64,000 nucleotides of DNA from Prevotella fusca JCM 17724 (GTDB taxonomy: Bacteria > Bacteroidota > Bacteroidia > Bacteroidales > Bacteroidaceae): assembly GCF_001262015.1 (NCBI RefSeq), contig NZ_CP012074.1:1463001-1527000 (forward strand). Reading direction: 5' to 3'. Shown here one piece after another: positions 26,497 to 34,767 of the stretch. The first letter of the stretch is position 1. Every line of letters begins with the position of its first letter. A program made the position numbers and the translations under genes. The notes under the pieces are model-generated. The model did not search any database. It was not told where the DNA came from and was given only the letters and a program-made list of their open reading frames with translations.

Positions 26497-26570
26497 GTTG
26501 GGACAGACGCATCCCGTCTGTCAACAGATGTACCATATCGGGGCAGACAGACAGGGGCATCTGTCCCAAC
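26497..26570. other. Long inverted repeat between FKBP genes 2 and 3
   Basis: GTTGGGACAGA at 26497-26507 is the exact complement of TCTGTCCCAAC at 26560-26570, with further GACAG/CTGTC steps inside. Similar GGGACAG hairpins occur at 31.32, 40.36 and 54.65 kb. It may partly uncouple the third FKBP gene. Confidence 0.6.
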
Positions 26571-26635
26571 TGATAATATTCATGTCATGCACCCTCTACA
26601 ATTGAAATCATCTTTTCTTTAAAAACGACAGTACA

Positions 26636-27646
26636 ATGAAGAAGATAATAATGCTGGCACTGCTCATCGCAGCAGGTTCAGCCTTCAACTCTGCAAGTGC
26701 TCAGAGCAAGAAGAAAGACAAGAAAGGAAAGCAGAAAACCGTATGCGAGATGGTTCGCATCGTGCCACAGACAAGTCTGGACACACCTTCTGATACATTG
26801 AGCTATGCGGCAGGTATGGCGATTACCCGTGGTCTGAACGATTACCTCGCCAATCAGTTCGGCGTGAAAGAAGCACAGATGCCCGACTTCCTGCGCGGTC
26901 TTCACCAGGGCATTGAGAACCGCAAGGACTCTGCCTTTGCTGCTTACGTTGCCGGACTGATTATCAGTTCACAGGTCGAGAAGAGCATGCTGCCTAATAT
27001 CGTAGGAAAGTTTGAGGGCACATCCTCTCCTATCAACACAGAATTGCTCTATAGAGGCTTCAAAGATGCTATGGCAAAGGACACTACTTTCCTCAAAGTG
27101 GATGAAGCAAGCAGGATATTTGAGAAGAAGCAGGTTGAGCTGAAGGCACAGAAGGAGGCTGAAGCAAAGGCTAAGAACGAGGCTTACTTGGAAGAAAACA
27201 AGAAGAAGGAGGGGGTCGTAGTACTTCCTGACGGACTCCAGTACCGCATCATCACAAAGGGTAATGGTCCTATACCGAAGGAAACTGACCGTGTACAGGT
27301 TATCTATGAAGGCAAGACCATCGACGGAAAGGTGTTCGACGCAACTTCACGTCATGGTGTAGAGTTCGATACGTTTAATGTTGGCGGACTCATCGAAGGC
27401 TGGACAGAGGCTCTGCAGATGATGCCTGTCGGGTCAAAGTGGGAGATTGTCATTCCACAGAACCTTGCATACAAAGAGAAAGGTGCTGGTCGCGACATTG
27501 CTCCATTCTCAACGCTTATCTTCACTCTCGAGCTCAAGGGCATTGAAGCAGCAGCGGAAAAGGAAGCAAAGGTAATGGATGCTGCAAAGCTGGTTCCTGC
27601 TAAGAAAGTTCCTGCCAACAAAGGCAAGAAGACTGTAAAAAAGTAA
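26636..27646 (+). CDS. FKBP-type peptidyl-prolyl isomerase, periplasmic
   Basis: The product has 336 residues with a cleavable signal peptide (MKKIIMLALLIAAGSAFNSASAQ). A strongly basic stretch (SKKKDKKGKQK), a dimerisation region (SDTLSYAAGMAITRGLNDYL) and an FKBP domain at about residues 210-300 (TDRVQVIYEGKTIDGKVFDA, LIEGWTEALQMMPVG, STLIFTLELKG) follow. The Lys/Ala/Pro-rich tail (KKVPANKGKKTVKK) is unusual. It ends the FKBP cluster and is followed by a clear terminator. Confidence 0.92.
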   Translation: MKKIIMLALLIAAGSAFNSASAQSKKKDKKGKQKTVCEMVRIVPQTSLDTPSDTLSYAAGMAITRGLNDYLANQFGVKEAQMPDFLRGLHQGIENRKDSAFAAYVAGLIISSQVEKSMLPNIVGKFEGTSSPINTELLYRGFKDAMAKDTTFLKVDEASRIFEKKQVELKAQKEAEAKAKNEAYLEENKKKEGVVVLPDGLQYRIITKGNGPIPKETDRVQVIYEGKTIDGKVFDATSRHGVEFDTFNVGGLIEGWTEALQMMPVGSKWEIVIPQNLAYKEKGAGRDIAPFSTLIFTLELKGIEAAAEKEAKVMDAAKLVPAKKVPANKGKKTVKK

Positions 27647-27690
27647 GATAAAAGCCGTGAAATACTGTTCTCTTGCTTAAAATAAAAACA

Positions 27691-27716
27691 AAATGCGCCT
27701 TAGTGGCGCATTTTTT
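27691..27716 (+). terminator. Intrinsic terminator after the FKBP cluster
   Basis: AAATGCGCC (27691-27699) pairs with GGCGCATTT (27705-27713) around TTAGT, followed by a run of T. Confidence 0.92.
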
Positions 27717-27726
27717 ATGTCATTTT

Positions 27727-27758
27727 GTTGCTTGTTCCATATTAATTCCCTACTTTTG
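27727..27758 (+). promoter_or_regulatory. Promoter of the Lrp-family regulator
   Basis: TACTTTTG at 27751-27758 with GTTG at 27727-27730, 20 nt apart. The ATG follows at 27817. Confidence 0.6.
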
Positions 27759-27816
27759 TTCGCAATCAAATCAAGCTCTGAATAATAGAACACATAATAA
27801 TATATAACCATAGAAC

Positions 27817-28284
27817 ATGGAAAAAGTAGACCGATTGGATAAGAAGATATTAGGTATCCTCTCACAGAACGCACGCATGCCTTTCAAGGATGTAGCTGCC
27901 CAATGTGGTGTTTCGCGTGCTGCCATACACCAGCGTGTACAGCACCTCATTGAAAACGGTGTCATTACAGGTAGTGGCTTTGATGTCAATCCCAAGAGTT
28001 TAGGCTATACAACCTGCACCTATGTGGGACTTAATCTTGAACGTGGCTCAATGTACAAGAAAGTGGTTGAGCGCATCAGTGCCATCCCGGAAGTGGTAGA
28101 ATGCCACTTCACGACAGGTCCTTACACAATGCTTGTCAAACTGTATGCCAAGGACAATGAGCAGCTGATGGACCTTCTCAACAACCAGTTGCAGGGGATT
28201 TCGGGCGTAGTCTCCACGGAGACGCTCATTTCCCTTGAACAGAGCATCAAGCGTGAGATACCTATTGCAGAAGAACTGTTCTAA
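27817..28284 (+). CDS. Lrp/AsnC family transcriptional regulator
   Basis: The 155-residue product has an N-terminal winged helix (DRLDKKILGILSQNARMPFKDVAAQCGVSRAAIHQRVQHL...) and a C-terminal RAM ligand-binding domain (VVECHFTTGPYTMLVKLYAKD, GVVSTETLISLEQS). Members sense amino acids and assemble as octamers. It is 51 nt upstream of the GATase-dipeptidase fusion and a glutaminyl-cyclase-like gene on the same strand, which fits a peptide or amino-acid utilisation unit; that link is inferred. Confidence 0.93.
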   Translation: MEKVDRLDKKILGILSQNARMPFKDVAAQCGVSRAAIHQRVQHLIENGVITGSGFDVNPKSLGYTTCTYVGLNLERGSMYKKVVERISAIPEVVECHFTTGPYTMLVKLYAKDNEQLMDLLNNQLQGISGVVSTETLISLEQSIKREIPIAEELF

Positions 28285-28335
28285 ACTCTTCCGCCATCTA
28301 TCAACGATAAACCGACCATTCAAAAAAGAATAAGA

Positions 28336-30198
28336 ATGCAGTATAATCTTCAGTCGCATCTCGATAAGGTATATTCAACCTTCCCCGAAGCAAAACGCAA
28401 ACCTGTAATCGGTATCACTACCAACTTTACTGACGGCGATGCTACGATAAGGGATGTCTATTATAAACAGGTGGTAGCAGCGGGTGGAATCCCGGTGCTC
28501 GTCCCTCCTGTCGCTGATAAGGATGTGCTTGTCAACACTCTCGACCATCTTGACGGTCTTCTCCTTACGGGTGGAGGCGACATCAACCCGCTTTGGACTG
28601 GTGAAGAGCCCTCTTTGCACCTGCATAACATCAATGCCGAGCGTGATCTGCCCGAACTGATGATTACCCGTCTGGCGTTTAACCGCCAGCTGCCTATCCT
28701 CGGTATCTGCCGTGGTGTCCAGACCCTTGCTGTCGCTTTGGGTGGAACAATACAGCAGGATATCTACGAAGACTATATAAGGACGGATGAAACGGTTGAG
28801 AAGAAGCTGAGCAAAGACAAGACGATAACCACCTTTCACGCTGCAACACTGAAACATTCGCAGGACGCTGAACGCAGTGAGGCAACACACAGCGTGACGG
28901 TTACGAAGTCATCTGTCCTCTATGCGCTCTATAAGGAAGAACGCATAATGGTCAACACGTTCCATCATCAGGCTGTGAAAGACCCCGGCAAACGTTTCCG
29001 TGTGACGGCTCTTTCGCCCGATGGTGTCATTGAAGCCATCGAAAGTACAGAGTTCAAGCCTGTCATGGGAGTGCAGTGGCATCCCGAATGGATGGGTGAA
29101 GAGGGAGGAAAACTCTTCCAGTGGCTGGTCGGACAATCCAACAACTTCTATCTTGCCAAGCAGCTTCACCAGCGTATCCTTACGCTTGACACACACTGCG
29201 ATACGCCAATGTTCTTCCCACAGGGTGTCCACTTCGACCAGCGTGACCCACGTATTCTCTATGATCTCCATAAGATGACGGAGGGAAGACAGGATGCAGT
29301 GACGATGGCAGCATACCTTCCACAGCCAAAGATTGGCGAGTCTTTCTCCTCAAAGATTGATGTCGAAGGACTTAAACGCTTCAATCCTGACCTCGTAGAG
29401 ACGCTGAACCATCTTTCACCAGCAGTCTATGCCGACCTTATCTTCGACAAGATTGAGGACATCGTAAAGCAGAATCAACGCTATATCAGTATTGCCCGCA
29501 CGCCTTCCGACCTCTATGAGGACAAGCGCAAGGGCCGTAAGAGCATCATGTTTGCCATCGAGAACGGTCTTGTGCTGGAGCATAAACTCGAGAATGTCAA
29601 GCACTTCGCACAGCGTGGTGTGACCTATATAACCCTCTGTCACAATGGTGACAACGACATCTGCGACTCTGCACGGGGCTGCAATACCCATGGTGGTGTA
29701 AGCAAATTCGGTGAAGAGGTCATCAGGGAGATGAACCGCAACGGTATAATGATTGACTTGAGTCACGGCGGTGAGAAGAGTTTTTATGACGCATTGGAGC
29801 TCAGTACGATGCCGATTGTATGCAGTCATTCCAACAGTAAATTGCTTTGTGACGTTCCCCGTAACCTTACCGACGACCAGATGCGTGCGTTGGCAAAGAA
29901 GGGCGGCGTGGCACATATCACGATGTACAAGGGCTTTCTGAGGAAAGGTGGTGAAGCAACTGTCATGGATGCCATCGCCCATCTTGAACATGCCATCAAC
30001 GTCATGGGCATCGACCACGTAGGTATCGGCACCGACTTTGATGGTGACGGAACCGTCCGGGGTATGGCTGATGCCAGCGAAATGATTAACTTTACCCTCC
30101 ATCTTCTGCGTCGCAAGTACAACGAACGTGATATAGAGAAGATATGGGGAGGCAACTGGCTGCGTGTAATGGCACAGGTACAGAGTGTGAGGAAGTAA
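28336..30198 (+). CDS. Fusion: class I GATase-like peptidase (C26) + membrane dipeptidase (M19)
   Basis: The product has 620 residues in two domains. Residues 20-265 are a PuuD-like gamma-glutamyl hydrolase: GICRGVQ carries nucleophile Cys125, and GVQWHPEW gives His249 and Glu251. Residues 280-615 are a renal-dipeptidase-like M19 amidohydrolase: LDTHCDTP (His287, Asp289), MFAIENG with the bridging glutamate, then MIDLSHGG and CSHSNSK histidines, and VGIGTDFDGDG. No signal peptide is visible, so it should be cytoplasmic. A bifunctional enzyme removing gamma-glutamyl groups and then splitting dipeptides is a reasonable reading, for example of glutathione-derived peptides, but substrate is not shown. 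Confidence 0.9.
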   Translation: MQYNLQSHLDKVYSTFPEAKRKPVIGITTNFTDGDATIRDVYYKQVVAAGGIPVLVPPVADKDVLVNTLDHLDGLLLTGGGDINPLWTGEEPSLHLHNINAERDLPELMITRLAFNRQLPILGICRGVQTLAVALGGTIQQDIYEDYIRTDETVEKKLSKDKTITTFHAATLKHSQDAERSEATHSVTVTKSSVLYALYKEERIMVNTFHHQAVKDPGKRFRVTALSPDGVIEAIESTEFKPVMGVQWHPEWMGEEGGKLFQWLVGQSNNFYLAKQLHQRILTLDTHCDTPMFFPQGVHFDQRDPRILYDLHKMTEGRQDAVTMAAYLPQPKIGESFSSKIDVEGLKRFNPDLVETLNHLSPAVYADLIFDKIEDIVKQNQRYISIARTPSDLYEDKRKGRKSIMFAIENGLVLEHKLENVKHFAQRGVTYITLCHNGDNDICDSARGCNTHGGVSKFGEEVIREMNRNGIMIDLSHGGEKSFYDALELSTMPIVCSHSNSKLLCDVPRNLTDDQMRALAKKGGVAHITMYKGFLRKGGEATVMDAIAHLEHAINVMGIDHVGIGTDFDGDGTVRGMADASEMINFTLHLLRRKYNERDIEKIWGGNWLRVMAQVQSVRK

Positions 30199-30242
30199 TA
30201 TCCTGATCGTCTATCATCGCTTAATATCGATTATAATAGAAA

Positions 30243-31259
30243 ATGAAAGCTAATATAAAACTCCTTTTCGGCTGCCTCCTGGCAGCCTCTCTGGCAACCG
30301 TTTCCTATGGCTGCAAGGGAAAAGCAAGCAACAACGACAATGCATCTGATACTGTAGCTACGGCAAAACCTGTGGGTCCTGCGTTCAATGCTGACTCTGC
30401 ATACGCCTTCACTGCGGCACAGTGTGAGTTCGGACCACGTCTGATGAACTCTGCAGCACACGAACAGTGCGGCAAGTGGATAGTGGAGAAGTTCAAGCAG
30501 TATGGCTGTGAGGTGCAGGAACAGAAAGCCGACCTCAACGCCTATGACGGTACGATACTGAAGTCGACAAACATCATCGCACGCTTCAACCCGCAAGCGA
30601 AGAAACGCATACTGATCTGTGCACACTGGGACAGTCGCCCTTGGGCTGACAACGACCCGGACTCAACTAACCACAAGAAGCCGGTTATGGCAGCCAATGA
30701 CGGTGCCAGTGGCGTAGCGGCAATGCTTGAGCTGGCACGCCTGTTGCAGGCTGACAAGAAGCTGACAGTGGGTGTTGACTTCGTTTGCTTTGATGCTGAA
30801 GACTGGGGAATACCACGTTGGGAGACAGGATACCAGGATACAGGCGACTCCTGGGCATTAGGAGCACAGTACTATGCAAAGAACTTCCCGACCGCTGTCA
30901 AGCCTGAGTTCGGTATTCTTCTCGACATGGTAGGCGGCGAAGGTGCACAGTTCTATCGTGAAGGAATGTCGGTACAGTTTGCACCAGACATCGTGAACCG
31001 TGTCTGGGAGGCAGCAAAGGCGGCCGGATTCGGCTCTTACTTCCCTGATACAATAGGTGGAATGGTTACCGATGACCATGTTCCCGTGAACCAGTTTGCT
31101 GGTATTCCTACGATTGACATCATTCCTTACTATCCTGATTGCCAGCAGAGCTCTTTCGGTCCGACATGGCATACCGTCAACGACACCATGGAGCATATTG
31201 ACAAGAACACGCTGCAGGCTGTCGGTCAGACCGTAATACAGGTGCTTTACACGCTGTAA
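30243..31259 (+). CDS. M28-family lipoprotein, glutaminyl-peptide cyclotransferase-like
   Basis: The product has 338 residues with a lipoprotein signal (lipobox VSYGC at about residue 24). The M28 fold is shown by ICAHWDSRPWADNDPD, AANDGASGVAAMLELARLL (zinc Asp), CFDAEDWG (zinc/catalytic acids), a MVTDDHVPVNQFAGIPTIDII loop, and FGPTWHTVNDTMEHID. The last has Trp before the zinc histidine as in animal-type glutaminyl cyclases, whereas aminopeptidases usually have Tyr. Oral Bacteroidales are known to have such type II cyclases, which convert N-terminal Gln to pyroglutamate on periplasmic proteins. Cyclase is favoured over aminopeptidase. Confidence 0.85.
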   Translation: MKANIKLLFGCLLAASLATVSYGCKGKASNNDNASDTVATAKPVGPAFNADSAYAFTAAQCEFGPRLMNSAAHEQCGKWIVEKFKQYGCEVQEQKADLNAYDGTILKSTNIIARFNPQAKKRILICAHWDSRPWADNDPDSTNHKKPVMAANDGASGVAAMLELARLLQADKKLTVGVDFVCFDAEDWGIPRWETGYQDTGDSWALGAQYYAKNFPTAVKPEFGILLDMVGGEGAQFYREGMSVQFAPDIVNRVWEAAKAAGFGSYFPDTIGGMVTDDHVPVNQFAGIPTIDIIPYYPDCQQSSFGPTWHTVNDTMEHIDKNTLQAVGQTVIQVLYTL

Positions 31260-31318
31260 TGGCAGTTGCTCCCCACCCCTTAGGGACGGGAAACAGCATT
31301 ATCTCAGCCGCAACTATC

Positions 31319-31359
31319 ATAACAGGGACGCACCGTTTGTGCGTCCCTGTTATTTTTTA
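31319..31359 (+). terminator. Intrinsic terminator after the cyclase-like gene
   Basis: ATAACAGGGACGCAC (31319-31333) pairs with GTGCGTCCCTGTTAT (31339-31353) around CGTTT, then TTTTT. Confidence 0.92.
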
Positions 31360-31389
31360 TCGGTAATATCGTGACAGACCAGTAATATA

Positions 31390-31455
31390 TTGCAATGTGA
31401 TCAGCCCTTAACACCACATTTGATGGGCAACGACACATCGCTTAAAGATGAGAGA
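31390..31455. repeat. Phased array, family R2 (three units)
   Basis: CACC at 31412 and CACA at 31434 are 22 nt apart, with a decayed unit near 31390. The stretch with GATGGGCAACGACACATC closely matches the R2 array at 15731-15765. Confidence 0.65.
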
Positions 31456-31754
31456 AAAAGTCCATAATTGAACCTATAAGATATATTGTGAGCCACCAAT
31501 AACTAACTTTTTATGGGAAGTGTTTACCCTACAGAACCAATGAGGATACAACCAGTTTTCTGTAAGTTCAGACTTCCAATGAGCTATCTTGCTTTATACT
31601 GAACTTAAGGTTATGTAACTTCTTGTCCGAAACTATGAAATATCTTTACGCAAATTACTGTCTGCCTTACATTAAAACAGAGATAAAAAAAGCAAGGAGC
31701 GCATGCGCACAACCATCAGTAAATCAGAAGATTATAATAACTTGTTAAAAACAG

Positions 31755-31860
31755 ATGCTTAATTGCACTTCAATTAAGCACTACTTCGACTTCAACTAAG
31801 CACTAATTGAACGTCAATTGGGCGTTAGTTGGATGGCAATTAAGCGTCAGTAATTTTCCG
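31755..31860. repeat. Phased array, family R3 (4 units)
   Basis: Landmarks AAGC, AAGC, GGGC and AAGC start at 31776, 31798, 31820 and 31842, exactly 22 nt apart, within TCAATTAAGCACTA-type units. With the terminator and R2 array this describes the 31260-32032 gap; nothing else was recognised there. Confidence 0.82.
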
Positions 31861-32032
31861 GACATGAGCTTATTTTTACATAGTATCTATTATGGCTGAT
31901 ACCTGAAGGCGGATAACCGGTTATCCTTCCCTTCTCAGATTCCTTTGCGTTCATCCCCCTCTTTTGTCCTCTATGCCTCAATCGTCTTACCGTCACCACA
32001 CCCTTGCTGTCGCATCGAAAGGCATAGGTAGG

Positions 32033-32668
32033 TTACAACTGTCCAGCCTCAACCTGCAAGACTATGCGCTCCACGAGCCTGTCAGCTCCTTTCGGGTCAT
32101 ACCGTTTCTTCAGACTACTGCCGAAAGCCCACGCAAATGCCTGATAGAAACCTGCACGCACAGGACCGAGGAAAGCCTGTACGAGTTCGTAGGATGTTGA
32201 GTTGCACTCACGGTCAACGAGCTTGATGAGCAGTTTTCCTTGTGCGAAATTCAGCTTCTTCATACGAGGCTTATACGTGTTCCAAATGTCTTTCTCCACA
32301 CGCTTCATGTGTTCGTCACGTTCTTTTTTTGAGGGGATAGTCTCGAGATAGGCACCTGTTTCAAGGATAATCTGATGACATTCCTTGGCTATCGGCAACA
32401 CTTTCTTGATGTTGTAGACCAGCCGGTAATATGCAGCTTCCTGTGATTTGTTCTTGAAATCCAAGGGAGGGAAGACGTAAACCTTGCTTGTACGGACATA
32501 TTGTATGCTGTCTGCACCCACCTTTACCTTACCGATGTGAACCATAGGCACAAACGTTGGTGAGTCCATATCCACCACACGGTCTTCGGGGTTGATATGT
32601 TCCTGTGCCGTTGCAGCTGTAGAAAGCAACAGCAGCGCACCGAATATGAAAAGCAATCGTTTACTCAT
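32033..32668 (-). CDS. DUF4294 domain-containing exported protein
   Basis: The product has 211 residues from MSKRLLFIFGALLLLSTAATAQ, a signal peptide; frames reaching 32785 add unrelated sequence. The body matches DUF4294: DSIQYVRTSKVYVFPPLDFKN, YYRLVYNIKKVLPIAKEC, and RECNSTSYELVQAFLGPVRAGFYQ. The family is restricted mainly to Bacteroidetes, and its function is unknown. It stands alone with its own promoter, whose leader shares an element with the coaD leader. Confidence 0.88.
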   Translation of the reverse strand: MSKRLLFIFGALLLLSTAATAQEHINPEDRVVDMDSPTFVPMVHIGKVKVGADSIQYVRTSKVYVFPPLDFKNKSQEAAYYRLVYNIKKVLPIAKECHQIILETGAYLETIPSKKERDEHMKRVEKDIWNTYKPRMKKLNFAQGKLLIKLVDRECNSTSYELVQAFLGPVRAGFYQAFAWAFGSSLKKRYDPKGADRLVERIVLQVEAGQL

Positions 32669-32843
32669 AACTACCATAAAAAGTGCTGCAAACGGGCATG
32701 AAGGGGCTGAATCCGATTGGAAAACAAGACTCCAGCGTCCGTGGACAAAGCCTGACGGCAGACGCACGAGCATGTATTCTAGCAATGATTCACAGTGGAT
32801 TATCCTGTCATAGCCCCACTTGCCGGGTGCAGTTTACTCTTTG

Positions 32844-32851
32844 CAAAAGTA
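32844..32851 (-). promoter_or_regulatory. -7 box of the DUF4294 gene
   Basis: The minus strand reads TACTTTTG 176 nt upstream of the ATG. The transcript would begin with GCAAAGAGTAAACTGCACCC, whose CTGCACCCGGCAA core is shared with the coaD leader. Confidence 0.6.
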
Positions 32852-33166
32852 GCGATTATTTCTGAAGTCTGTCATGTTTTTAATAATAATTTGTCATTTT
32901 ATCGGTACTTATATCCATTGTCCTTCGATGTTTTTCGGAGATGAAAGGCTGTTGTCGCCTGTTATATTCAAGAATTCTGACGGCTCAGAACATAGTTCTC
33001 GGAGGTACTTCACCAAGGGATAATCTCTATTCTCTTCCTATCAAAGTGTCACCACCATAGTCTTGTTTTGCAATTAGCAGCCCATGGTGGTTGCGTTATG
33101 ACGCTAAAGAATGTTAAACCAGTAGCTTTTGTTTGCGTTATCTGGGAAAGCTATTGATATTTTTCC

Positions 33167-33174
33167 TACTTTTG
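33167..33174 (+). promoter_or_regulatory. -7 box upstream of the porin gene
   Basis: TACTTTTG, leaving a leader of about 175 nt before the ATG at 33356. No well-placed -33 box. Between this and the DUF4294 promoter (32852-33166) nothing was recognised. Confidence 0.5.
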
Positions 33175-33355
33175 TGATATGAACCCATTGCACAGGAAAC
33201 AGTGCTTCCGAGTAGGACTACGGCTGTACTCATAGCAGGACTGCTTCGCTTCTGCCACCAGCCGGCTGTTCTGTGTGTATCGGGTATCGTCCATGAACGC
33301 CCAGCCCACGTCTGAGACTATCCTTTTGAAATAACTGATGAAAAGATTGAATGAC

Positions 33356-34564
33356 ATGAAAAAGACTCTGTTATGTGCCTGCCTGTTTGCTCTTTCTTTG
33401 GGAACAAACGCCCAAGACAACCACGGTTATGGAGCCAATGACGGACAATTCAAGTCACTTGCTGAAGAAATTGCCGACTTGAAGAAGAGCAATGACATGT
33501 TTAATGTCTACATCAACTATGCAGCTGACGTGCAGGCACAGGCTGATGCAGAGCACAAATGGAGCACTGGCTTTACCAACAGGGAGCTTCGTCTGGAAAT
33601 AAAAGGTAACCTGACCGACAGGCTTTACTACCGTTTATGCCACCGATTGAACAAATCCAATGATGCAAAAGGGGGAGACAACTTTGCCAAGGCAACGGAT
33701 ATTATGATGGTTGGTTACAAGTTTTCTGACCGATTCAAGCTCGAAGTGGGTAAGTTGTGTCAGAGTCTCGGAGGCTTTGAGGTTGATGAAAACCCGATAT
33801 ATGTCTATGAATTCTCCGACATGACAGGGTCGCTTGACTGCTATATGGCTGGTGTGGCAGCATCCTATAAGCCTGTCCCATCGCAGGAATTCGTACTGGG
33901 TGTGACCAATTCACATAACGAGAAGTTCAGCGAGGTGTATGGTGATAACCCCGTAGCCATCGAGGGCAACGGTACACATAACAGGGTGTTGGAGAAGTCG
34001 CGCAACCCTCTTGCATACTGTGTGAACTGGAACGGCAGCTTCATGGACGACAAGCTGCAGACCCGCTGGTCATGGGGATTGCAGGGAGAAGCACGCCACA
34101 AGTACAGCAGAATACTCATACTGGGACAGAAACTGAAACTGGACAGGCTTCAATGCTACTTTGATTACATGCGTGAATACGACGGAGTCGACCGCTTGGG
34201 ATTAGTGTCAAACGAGGCAGCAGCCCTCTTTCCTGCCCCCGGAGGTACCCAGGTATGGCTCAGTGATACTGACTACAACTCGTTCGTGACAAAGCTCAAC
34301 TGGCAGTTTGTACCTCGGTGGAACCTCATGCTGAAAGGAATGTATGAGACTGCCAGCGTTAAAAAGATTGACCGTCTCAACAACTTCCGCAAGAGCTATG
34401 GCTATGTTGGCAGCGTGGAATATTATCCGGTAAAGAGTCAGGACCTACGTATCTTTCTCGCTTACGTGGGCAGGAAGGTGGATTACAAGGAGGGTATCGG
34501 ACTGAACAAGTACAATACCAACCGCATAGAGCTGGGATTCATGTACAGGCTCAAGGCTTATTAA
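33356..34564 (+). CDS. Outer-membrane porin, phosphate-selective porin O/P-like
   Basis: The product has 402 residues from MKKTLLCACLFALSLGTNAQ, a signal peptide (an ATG six codons upstream is less likely). After an N-terminal helical stretch (FKSLAEEIADLKKSNDMF), the body consists of alternating beta-strand sequence such as FTNRELRLEIKGNLTDRLYYRL and ends in IELGFMYRLKAY, with a terminal aromatic as in beta-barrel porins. It resembles the OprO/OprP-like porins of Bacteroidetes. Transported substrate is unknown. Confidence 0.75.
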   Translation: MKKTLLCACLFALSLGTNAQDNHGYGANDGQFKSLAEEIADLKKSNDMFNVYINYAADVQAQADAEHKWSTGFTNRELRLEIKGNLTDRLYYRLCHRLNKSNDAKGGDNFAKATDIMMVGYKFSDRFKLEVGKLCQSLGGFEVDENPIYVYEFSDMTGSLDCYMAGVAASYKPVPSQEFVLGVTNSHNEKFSEVYGDNPVAIEGNGTHNRVLEKSRNPLAYCVNWNGSFMDDKLQTRWSWGLQGEARHKYSRILILGQKLKLDRLQCYFDYMREYDGVDRLGLVSNEAAALFPAPGGTQVWLSDTDYNSFVTKLNWQFVPRWNLMLKGMYETASVKKIDRLNNFRKSYGYVGSVEYYPVKSQDLRIFLAYVGRKVDYKEGIGLNKYNTNRIELGFMYRLKAY

Positions 34565-34767
34565 AAGCAAGGGAGGGCACATGTAAGCCTTCATAGAAGC
34601 GGAAGTCAGAAGCAAAGGCAGGGTTCTTACGATTGTAACAACACCTGCCGGAGAACACACAAGTCCGTGCGTCCCGCCCTTTTGACACATCCTCATGGAA
34701 ACAATATATTAACCATTCTCATCCATAAGGAAAGAGAGTGACAACTCTAACTTTATCAATTAGAATC

